Part shown: in pieces, positions 41,144-47,590 of the stretch | Layout of the letters: every line of letters starts with the position of its first letter | Position numbering within the stretch: the first letter of the stretch is position 1 | Assembly: GCF_016405905.1 (NCBI RefSeq) | Contig: NZ_JAEFCB010000032.1 | Coordinates: 1 to 53,193, forward strand | DNA from: Variovorax sp. IB41 | Lineage (GTDB): Bacteria; Pseudomonadota; Gammaproteobacteria; Burkholderiales; Burkholderiaceae_C | Length of the DNA stretch: 53,193 nucleotides | Direction: 5' to 3' | Translations under genes and position numbers: made by a program | The notes under the pieces: generated by a model | Databases searched by the model: none | What the model saw: the letters and a program-made list of their open reading frames with translations, nothing else | Told to the model about the DNA's origin: nothing

Positions 41144-42139
41144 ATGGCAGATGGGAAGAGGCCGTTTCGGAAACCAGAGAGCTATGAGGCGGAGCGATTC
41201 ACTCGAAATTGCATCAAGAATCTTCTCGAAAGCCGAGGCTTCGCCAATGTGATCGATGAACGAAGGGCTGTTGGCGGTGAGGGGCAATCACAGTTGGTCA
41301 CCGCCACCGATCCTTCAGGCCAACAGATCAAAATGCGCGTGCGCCTTTGCTGGAAGTGGGCACATGTGCCGATTGCGAAGAGAAAGACCTCGGCCTCGCA
41401 GATCACCGCACGAGTGAATGGGGATTGGGTTGGTGGCCTGGATCGAATCACCGCACGTGACGCCGCCGAAGGTGTCACTCACAGCCTTGTTGTGCAAGGC
41501 GATGAGGTCGAGATTTTGATGGCCGCACTTATACCCATCAATCAATTGCGGCCCATCTGGCTCAAGCAGCGCGATGTCAGCATCGAGGGCATCGCGCGTG
41601 GGAAGATGGGGCGCCTCAAGCAGAATCATTCCGAGAATGGCGACAGTCCGACGATATGGCTAAAGGACGAGCGATCGCCTGGTGGGAAGTCAGTTACCGA
41701 TGTTCTTTGGTCCTGGCCTGGCGTCGAGGACGTTGTCAAGCTAACTGTCGTGCATATTCAAGAGGTTGACGATACCTTTGACGACTTGCCCACCATTGAC
41801 TTCTCCCTGTACGGGTCCGACGGCGCACCACGGATCCCAACAACTCGGTCTGAGGTAAAAAGGGACCGCAACGTGCGGCGCGAGGTAATCAAGCGGGCCT
41901 CAAACGGCTGCGAGCGCGCTTCCTGTACTGACACGCGGCGATACCCAGGTTTCCTCGACGTCCACCACATTCTTGGCATAGAAAAAAGTGACCGCGTATG
42001 GAACTGCGTTGCACTTTGCCCGAACTGTCATCGTGAGGCGCACTTCGCAGTCGATCGCGACGACATAAATCACCGCCTTCTTGTATACGCGAAGGCCTTC
42101 AAGCGTTCAAACGTTGACCAGCAAGAGGCGGCCATCTAG
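41144..42139 (+). CDS. HNH endonuclease
   Basis: The 331-aa protein has a C-terminal HNH nuclease: cysteines C256 and C261 (GCERASC), the catalytic FLDVHHI with H274-H275, and NCVALCPNCHREAH with N287, C292, C295 and H296. The four cysteines should hold zinc. This layout is typical of McrA-type and other restriction endonucleases. The N-terminal ~240 residues have no recognised domain and may provide target recognition. No methyltransferase is adjacent, so it may cut modified DNA or act alone. GAGGAG precedes the ATG by 8 nt. A defence role is inference. Confidence 0.85.
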   Translation: MADGKRPFRKPESYEAERFTRNCIKNLLESRGFANVIDERRAVGGEGQSQLVTATDPSGQQIKMRVRLCWKWAHVPIAKRKTSASQITARVNGDWVGGLDRITARDAAEGVTHSLVVQGDEVEILMAALIPINQLRPIWLKQRDVSIEGIARGKMGRLKQNHSENGDSPTIWLKDERSPGGKSVTDVLWSWPGVEDVVKLTVVHIQEVDDTFDDLPTIDFSLYGSDGAPRIPTTRSEVKRDRNVRREVIKRASNGCERASCTDTRRYPGFLDVHHILGIEKSDRVWNCVALCPNCHREAHFAVDRDDINHRLLVYAKAFKRSNVDQQEAAI

Positions 42140-42341
42140 CACATCGGCGTTTCTTCAGGCTTTTCCACTTTTGCACGAATGCCCGCTTCCGCTGGTATTC
42201 CTGTCGTCGAGCGATCGAGGGCGACGGAACGCAGTGGGCCCATACCGACTGTACGTACCGCTCGCAAGCAGCCGTTGACTGAACGTCTGGCGTTCAGGAT
42301 TGCAGGGAAATACTGCCCCGAAAAGCACGAGGAAATGCTAT

Positions 42342-43508
42342 TCACTTCGCAGATGCGGCGGCATCGACAATGAACTTGGTCCGCTCGAAAAGCTCATCGA
42401 ACGTCAGTATGTCAATACCGGCCAAGCTGTTGCGATACAACTCGAAGGACCGAACCTTGTCGTGGTTGACGCCGTGCTCGGCCACGAACTGGGAGAGGGA
42501 GCCGACCACCAGGAACGACTTGGGCCTGTAGTTGAACACCTCTTCGCCGGTCGGATCCCCTGCCTCATCCTGTGGGCGGACCAGTCCGTACAGGTTGTGC
42601 ATGGCGGACGCCACCGTCGCTTGGACCTGTGCCACCGCCCCTGCAAGCTCACTGGACGGTGCCCAGCATCCCGGCCGGTAAGAACCTGACTCGAGTAGCG
42701 GTGTGTCGTGCTTCTTGATTTCGACAAAGCACATAGCATTGATAATGCCCCGCGTCTTCATGACGCCATCGGCTCGCTTCCCTCGGTTGAGCAGATCGTG
42801 GCCTTGCACCACTTGTTCGAGCTTGCGGTTGTCGAAGCCCGTCACGAAGAAGTAGCTCAGGCCGTACCCGAACACCCATTGGTTTTTTTCGAAAAACATT
42901 TGCCACAAGGCCTCAGTCCCTCGCGCGCCTTTCTTCTCCCTGATCTGCTCAAAGTAGTCCGGCTCATTGAGCATTCGCTCAAAGGTGCGAAGCTGATGCT
43001 TGCGGTATCCCAAAGCAACGACATCCTCCTTAGTCACCTCTGACTGCAGGACATCCAAGAAGATGTCTTGGTTGTCTTTGACCAGGCCGGCTGCCTGTTC
43101 CTTGGATAGCGCAAGGCGACGGAACTCGGCGTCCGTGATGTTCACCTTGTCCATGCTCGTCAAGTCGATCGTGGCGATGTCCTGAAAGAACGCCAAGAGC
43201 TTGTGGATTTGTGTCCCGACGAAGGAGAAGTGCGTACGCTGCGGCTTGCCTGTCTCGCCGTTGAACGACTGGATCGTCACCACTCGAAGCGCTCGCCCGT
43301 CGTCGAAGAATTTGGCCACGACTTCCGTCCGGCGAGTGGGGGTAGTCTTGAGGACGACTTCCTTCTTGACTACAGCGTTGTGCAGCCCTTCTGCATCGAA
43401 CACCTTGGAGGCAATGCGCAATAGACCACCCACGGCAGGCAGGGCACGGCTGATGTAGGTCTTGTCGGACCGCTTGTTTCGATGGATTTCTTCTTCGTCC
43501 GGCGGCAT
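42342..43508 (-). CDS. sduA: Shedu anti-phage nuclease SduA (DUF4263)
   Basis: Shedu is a single-gene defence system whose DUF4263 domain is a PD-(D/E)XK nuclease. The 388-aa product shows the family core: FFEKNQWVFGYGLSYFF (about residues 200-216), RADGVMKTRG with D247, CFVEIKKHDTPLL with E263 and K265, and YRPGCWAPSSELAGAVAQVQ. The N-terminal ~190 residues would be the regulatory or sensor part. The ATG has a strong GAGGAGG ribosome binding site overlapping the stop of the upstream membrane protein gene (9-bp gap), showing tight coupling. All catalytic residues are present. Confidence 0.88.
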   Translation of the reverse strand: MPPDEEEIHRNKRSDKTYISRALPAVGGLLRIASKVFDAEGLHNAVVKKEVVLKTTPTRRTEVVAKFFDDGRALRVVTIQSFNGETGKPQRTHFSFVGTQIHKLLAFFQDIATIDLTSMDKVNITDAEFRRLALSKEQAAGLVKDNQDIFLDVLQSEVTKEDVVALGYRKHQLRTFERMLNEPDYFEQIREKKGARGTEALWQMFFEKNQWVFGYGLSYFFVTGFDNRKLEQVVQGHDLLNRGKRADGVMKTRGIINAMCFVEIKKHDTPLLESGSYRPGCWAPSSELAGAVAQVQATVASAMHNLYGLVRPQDEAGDPTGEEVFNYRPKSFLVVGSLSQFVAEHGVNHDKVRSFELYRNSLAGIDILTFDELFERTKFIVDAAASAK

Positions 43509-43517
43509 GACACCTCC

Positions 43518-44099
43518 TCATCGAGTGTAAGCACGGCGAAATCGTTGGGCAACCAGTGAAAAAAAATGCTTGCGTGGTTTGGGTCCGAATTCGGCATCAC
43601 CCGAACTAAACATCGGACCAGCCGGCGCGCGGTGAGGTTGTAGCGGCGGCGAATTCACCACCGTTGTACTGCACACTATGTCCGTCACGGTCTGCCGCAG
43701 CGGGTGAAAAGACAGAAGGACCGTGTCGATGACAAGGGGAAGGAAGAGAAACATAGGCTGGCGAGTGAAGCCAGCTACTAGCCCTCCTGTCAAAAGCCAG
43801 AGCAGTCTTATGCTGGGTCTTGCTATGCGCTGCAGGGCGGAGAGTTCCGGACCAGACTTCAAAGAGATCACGGTGATGGAAGTGATCACTCGGCCAATTG
43901 CGTAGTTTCTATTGGAGAGTCCGACCCAGTGATATGCGACAAAGAGCAAGAGGGACACCGTCATCGTGATAATGGCTGCGTATGAATGACCTTCTATGGC
44001 CACGGTCAAAACAAGTACCACCGCAAGCAGTATCAAGAAGCCGACGGCAAACGCAATCACACGACGCTCCATCGAGGCTAGATGTGTCCGAACGGTCAT
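43518..44099 (-). CDS. RDD-like small membrane protein upstream of SduA
   Basis: The 193-aa protein has four probable membrane segments (about residues 14-34, 38-56, 96-112 and 113-128), beginning with ERRVIAFAVGFLILLAVVLV, which resembles the start of RDD-family proteins. The C-terminal ~55 residues are soluble and Pro/Arg-rich. The start is the ATG at 44099; an ATG at 44072 is an alternative. It ends inside the sduA ribosome binding site, so the two are translated together. Function is unknown. A role as membrane anchor, sensor or regulator for SduA is inference. Confidence 0.65.
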   Translation of the reverse strand: MTVRTHLASMERRVIAFAVGFLILLAVVLVLTVAIEGHSYAAIITMTVSLLLFVAYHWVGLSNRNYAIGRVITSITVISLKSGPELSALQRIARPSIRLLWLLTGGLVAGFTRQPMFLFLPLVIDTVLLSFHPLRQTVTDIVCSTTVVNSPPLQPHRAPAGPMFSSGDAEFGPKPRKHFFSLVAQRFRRAYTR

Positions 44100-44131
44100 T
44101 GGAACGTGCTGCTCTTGGTGAAGGGAAATCG

Positions 44132-44488
44132 ATGCCGCACGAGATTGATCTTGATGCTGTTCGTCTACTCGTGAACGACTGGTTTCGGATGGATTCCGAA
44201 GGATCCTCGAACAACTGGTTCTGGCCGACTTTAGCCGGTCGCACCGCCGTCGTGAACGGACCCGGTGCAGAAGTTGGTCTTGCTTGGAACCGGCCGTTCA
44301 GTAGGGGTGACGTATGCCTCAAGTCTGATCGAACGCTTGTAGGGCCTCGCGGACCGGCGCACATCTTGCGGGAAAGCTTTGGCGGCGGCTACCCCGCAGT
44401 TGCCGTTCTTCCGAGGCCGTACGGCTGTCAAAGTCCCTTAGCCTCGCGTGCTGGACCTGCAGCATTGCGTCTCTGCGTTTCTTCCTGA
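44132..44488 (+). CDS. Hypothetical small protein
   Basis: A 118-aa frame starts at an ATG 5 nt after AAGGGA and begins MPHEIDLDAVRLLVNDWF, then SSNNWFWPTLAGRTAVV, which looks protein-like. The C-terminal part (SPLASRAGPAALRLCVSS) overlaps the end of the convergent DUF4238 gene by 61 bp and looks like out-of-frame sequence, so the gene may be truncated or frameshifted there. It is divergent from the membrane protein gene with only 32 bp between starts. No family was recognised. Confidence 0.4.
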   Translation: MPHEIDLDAVRLLVNDWFRMDSEGSSNNWFWPTLAGRTAVVNGPGAEVGLAWNRPFSRGDVCLKSDRTLVGPRGPAHILRESFGGGYPAVAVLPRPYGCQSPLASRAGPAALRLCVSS

Positions 44489-45309
44489 ATCGCCTTGGTG
44501 ATCCATGCCTCGGCATCGCGGGCAAAGATGAATCGGCTCGCTTGGACGATCGTGTTCGCGTTGTGGTTCCGAACCGTTGGCGCAGGCAGCGTCTGCCTCA
44601 ATGCAGCAGCTCGTTGATAGGAAACCGAAAGGAGTCGGTCGGAGGCAATCGGCATGAGCCACATGGCCTCCTTCTCCTTCAATCCCACGCGGCGATTCCA
44701 GATCACAGGCACATCTCCGATCAGCAATTGCTTGCCTGCGGGCGCAGCATGCACAAACCAAGTCATCACAGAGAGCGCGCGGATGGTCCGCTCAAAATGC
44801 TCGGGAAGCAACGTCTTCTTCCACAGCCATTGGACCGGCTCGGTAAGGACTTTTTCAAAGGCCGCGTCCAGCTTCTTTTCAAACGCATCTGCCTGTTCGA
44901 CACGGTCGGGAAACTGCCGATGTTGGTCAAGCTGCTCGGCATAGCTCTGCCGTACCGATGCCGCCACTGCGGGCAATGAAGCAACCGTTCGAGCGCGACC
45001 GTCCGGCACTCTGCGAATCGCCGTCAGGACGTAGCGTGCGAGAACGGAATGGTCCGCTGCGGGCACGGGCCCCAGGTGCCGTCGCAACCTCTCGATGATG
45101 GGATTGGCTGGCTGCTCGATCTCGCTCTGGAGAACGGGCTCCATGTCGCCGTACATTCCTGTCTCGTTCGCCACGGTGGCGACAGTAAGGTTCTGAGCGG
45201 CACCAGCCGAAGGAACCTCGTACCTGAAAATAGCTGCAGAGCGCCTCGACTGAATCGCAGGCTTGGCGAAGCCGTTGAGCAAATGGCGCGGGAGGTAGTG
45301 GTCGCCCAT
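44428..45309 (-). CDS. DUF4238 domain protein
   Basis: The 293-aa protein begins with the DUF4238 signature DHYLPRHLLNGFA followed by IFRYEVPSAG and NETGMYGD. It continues with helical stretches and a later conserved part (LIGDVPVIWNRR, about residues 198-209; MWLMPIASDRLLSVSY, about 217-232). Function is unknown; members are often found on mobile elements and in defence neighbourhoods. Its ATG is 3 nt after the stop of a 28-codon frame, with no clear ribosome binding site of its own, suggesting coupling. Confidence 0.78.
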   Translation of the reverse strand: MGDHYLPRHLLNGFAKPAIQSRRSAAIFRYEVPSAGAAQNLTVATVANETGMYGDMEPVLQSEIEQPANPIIERLRRHLGPVPAADHSVLARYVLTAIRRVPDGRARTVASLPAVAASVRQSYAEQLDQHRQFPDRVEQADAFEKKLDAAFEKVLTEPVQWLWKKTLLPEHFERTIRALSVMTWFVHAAPAGKQLLIGDVPVIWNRRVGLKEKEAMWLMPIASDRLLSVSYQRAAALRQTLPAPTVRNHNANTIVQASRFIFARDAEAWITKAIQEETQRRNAAGPAREAKGL

Positions 45310-45312
45310 GAT

Positions 45313-45399
45313 TCACGCAGCCACCCTCGCATACCGGAACCTGATGGCTCCCGACTCGTATGGAATCTCGGCAATGTTGAGGTCAGCTTCGATGGTCAT
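45313..45399 (-). CDS. Very short frame resembling the start of a YwqK-type antitoxin
   Basis: A 28-aa frame, starting MTIEADLNIAEIPYESGAIR and ending in RVAA, lies directly before the DUF4238 gene. Its sequence resembles the N-terminus of small MORN-repeat (YwqK-like antitoxin) proteins, which are normally much longer, so it may be a truncated remnant now serving as a leader peptide. The match is from memory of the pattern and is weak. Confidence 0.4.
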   Translation of the reverse strand: MTIEADLNIAEIPYESGAIRFRYARVAA

Positions 45400-45705
45400 G
45401 CTGTTGGCGTCAATGGGCAAATTGGCAAGCAGGCGGCAATGTCCGGAACTGGCCGATAGTACCTATTCGCGCTAGGCCGGGGGATGTCGGCAATCGCTGC
45501 AAAGCCAACATCGCTATCGAAAAAATGCGAACTAGGCTAGCGTCCTCGCCGCCGAATCGCGCAATAATCTCTCCAGACCAATCAAGTGCGCTACCTGCAA
45601 ATTTGCATTGCACAGGTCTTAGATGGTCTGGGTGTACCCGAAGTTGTACCCATAGAACCGGAACAGAGACTGAAAGCGAGTACTGGCGCAGGTCGCGAAC
45701 GATTT
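45400..45705. other. Right end of the island with candidate integrase arm sites
   Basis: No gene is evident. GTGTACCC (45632-45639) and TTGTACCC (45644-45651) form a direct repeat with the same 12-bp phase as the pair near attL (18448-18467). They lie about 55 bp inside the right 16-bp repeat. This symmetry supports reading both as integrase-binding arms of one element. Confidence 0.6.
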
Positions 45706-45721
45706 TTCGATTCCGCCCCAG
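45706..45721 (+). repeat. attR core (16-bp direct repeat)
   Basis: The segment TTCGATTCCGCCCCAG exactly repeats the tRNA-Phe 3' segment at 18311-18326. The match stops at 45722, so the rest of the tRNA acceptor (GCC ACCA) is not regenerated to its right. That suggests the flank beyond has been rearranged since integration, or that the core is shorter than usual. Confidence 0.8.
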
Positions 45722-45768
45722 CTTTGTTGCGGCTTTGGACGCTCGGCCGGTCTCCAAGAATCAATGGC

Positions 45769-46150
45769 TTACCGCTGCGAGTCACGGTTTGTGATTCGAT
45801 TCCAAGTTTCCTTAAGAAGGGCTTGCTTCCATTTCTCGCCTTCAAAGCGGCCTCTCTTGCAAGCAGAAACTTCTGATGGAGATGGTTGCTTGGCCTCGCG
45901 GCGAAGCGGGAACTCGCGTTCGATGACCAAGTCGGCGTGTGCGGCCGGGATGTGCTTTATGACTTGCCTTTCTGCTCGGCCAGATAGGCAATTGGTCGAA
46001 CTTCGCGTGGAGCAGCGTCTTGCGCTTTGCGACCTACGCTTCCATGGTATCGAGCGCCCTGGGCTCTGCCGTGTAAGTGCGCACGCGGCCGCTCTTTTGG
46101 GAGGCAACGAACCCGCTTCAACGAGTACGGCCAGGTGCTTGACGGTCCGC
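45769..46150 (-). pseudogene. ArsR-family regulator and SRPBCC-protein remnants
   Basis: On the minus strand, TVKHLAVLVEAG (about 46115-46150) matches the recognition helix region of ArsR regulators. After a frameshift, FVASQKSGRVRTYTAEPRAL continues the wing, followed by an internal stop and KRKTLLHAKFDQL. Next, IKHIPAAHADLVIEREF (about 45905-45960) matches the start of an AHSA1/SRPBCC protein, after which the similarity ends. ArsR-SRPBCC is a common gene pair, so this is one decayed operon. The ArsR N-terminus is lost under the end of the hydrolase gene. Confidence 0.65.
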
Positions 46151-47173
46151 ACGAACGAGCTCGAGCACTGCGTCCGCAAACGCGCTCGGCGCCTCTTGCG
46201 GGAGGTTGTGCCCCGCCCCGGGGATCACGCGGTGTGTGCGTGGCCCCGTGAACTTCGCCGCCTGGGCCGAACCGTCGGTCGGTGCATGGGCTGCATCATC
46301 GCCGCCGTCCAGCGTCACCGTTCGCACGGGGATCGCGGGCAGCGACGCAAGCTTGCGATCGATCTCGGCGTAGGCGGGGTCTCCCTGAGCCGCGCCGAAT
46401 CGGTGGCGGAATGAATGTATGGAGACTTCGACATGGTCGGGGTTGTCGAACGATGCGGCGGTGCGTGCAAAGGTCGCATCGTCGAAGCGCCAGGTCGGCG
46501 ACCATTGCCTCCAGAAAAGCCGGTTGAACTCGCGGCGGTACTTTGTGTAGCCGGCGCGTCCTCTCTCGGTCTGGAAGTAGAACTGCCACCAGAGCGGGAT
46601 CTCGTTTTCGGGCTTCGCCGGAGTCAATGTCGCAGCCGGATCCGCGAACGCATAGCCGTTGCCCGACACCAACCCCGCGCAGCGTTCGGGCCAGAGCGCT
46701 GCGACAGCGCTGGCCGCCTTGCCGCCCCAGTCGTATCCCGCCAGCACAGCGCGCGGCAATGCCAGCGCGTCGAGCAGCGCCAGCAGATCCGCACCGAACG
46801 CCGCAAATTCGCCCGAACGAAGCGTGCCCGCGTTCAGGAAGCGCGTGGGGCCAAAGCCGCGCAGATAGGGAACGATCACCCGGCAACCCGCGGCCGTCAG
46901 GATGGGGGCGACTTCTGCGTACGCCTCGATGTCGTACGGGAACCCGTGCAGAAGCACCACGGTGGGCCCATCCACCGGGCCTGCTTCGTAGTAAGCGATG
47001 TTCAAGACACCGGCATCGACGTTCTTCAAGTGCGCCAGCGCCAATTCGGGTGATCCGATGCCACTGGCGGACGCCAACTTGCCATACAGCGCCAGGTTCA
47101 GTCCGGCGATGCCCGCACCCGCCACGGTGCCGCGCAGCAGGCCGCGCCGCAGGAAATCCACACGATCGTTCAT
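46118..47173 (-). CDS. Alpha/beta hydrolase with Tat-type signal (epoxide hydrolase/dehalogenase-like)
   Basis: The 351-aa protein starts MNDRVDFLRRGLLRG, a twin-arginine-like n-region followed by a hydrophobic stretch (TVAGAGIAGLNLAL), suggesting export or anchoring. The fold motifs are VVLLHGFPYD (oxyanion hole), the nucleophile elbow GYDWGGKAA with D148, as in epoxide hydrolases and haloalkane dehalogenases, and the catalytic histidine in GAGHNLPQEAP. The substrate is unknown. It sits outside the island, and its 3' end overlaps the ArsR remnant. Confidence 0.85.
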   Translation of the reverse strand: MNDRVDFLRRGLLRGTVAGAGIAGLNLALYGKLASASGIGSPELALAHLKNVDAGVLNIAYYEAGPVDGPTVVLLHGFPYDIEAYAEVAPILTAAGCRVIVPYLRGFGPTRFLNAGTLRSGEFAAFGADLLALLDALALPRAVLAGYDWGGKAASAVAALWPERCAGLVSGNGYAFADPAATLTPAKPENEIPLWWQFYFQTERGRAGYTKYRREFNRLFWRQWSPTWRFDDATFARTAASFDNPDHVEVSIHSFRHRFGAAQGDPAYAEIDRKLASLPAIPVRTVTLDGGDDAAHAPTDGSAQAAKFTGPRTHRVIPGAGHNLPQEAPSAFADAVLELVRADRQAPGRTR

Positions 47174-47590
47174 ACCGAGTTCATCCCGCCGCTGCCGCAG
47201 TGAAACGCAATGGCGCATCCAACCTCCCGGCCTGAGTCTTTCAATGGGGTCGCTGAATCCATGATCTGAATCTTTCCATCGTCGAGTCGCACATGAAGTC
47301 GATGGCCTTGACCTTCGATCGGGTGCGTGTGTGGGGATATTGAAGGCCGAGTCGATCGTAGGTTCGGGCGCGGCCTGCCACTAGCCACGCGTAAGGCCGC
47401 ACCATGTTGAGCGATGGACATCAATGGGTTCGTTGCGTGATACGCAGTCGCCGGTCGAGGTCGCAAGACAGCGTCGGCCGGTGTGTACTTTCTGGCGCCA
47501 GGGTTTGTCGTGCGCAGGACTGCCGACAACGCAGCGATGCCCTAACATCGCCAGCCGCCGCCGATCCAGCAAGTCCCGAGTACAGGAACC
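47174..47590. promoter_or_regulatory. 417-bp divergent intergenic region
   Basis: The region lies between the divergent hydrolase genes and must hold promoters for both. I see no clear -35/-10 pair or inverted repeat strong enough to report, and no coding frame with family similarity. The plus-strand gene has an AGGAA ribosome binding site at its end. Confidence 0.4.

Noticed and set aside
18311..45721. Island as a self-transmissible ICE or a prophage
   Set aside because: No type IV secretion, coupling-protein, capsid, portal, terminase or tail genes are seen. Integrase plus relaxase plus oriT fits a mobilizable element.
45795..45803. TTCGATTCC near the right end as another att copy
   Set aside because: It matches only the generic T-loop consensus over 9 bp and lacks the following GCCCCAG. 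The 16-bp copy at 45706 is a far better match.
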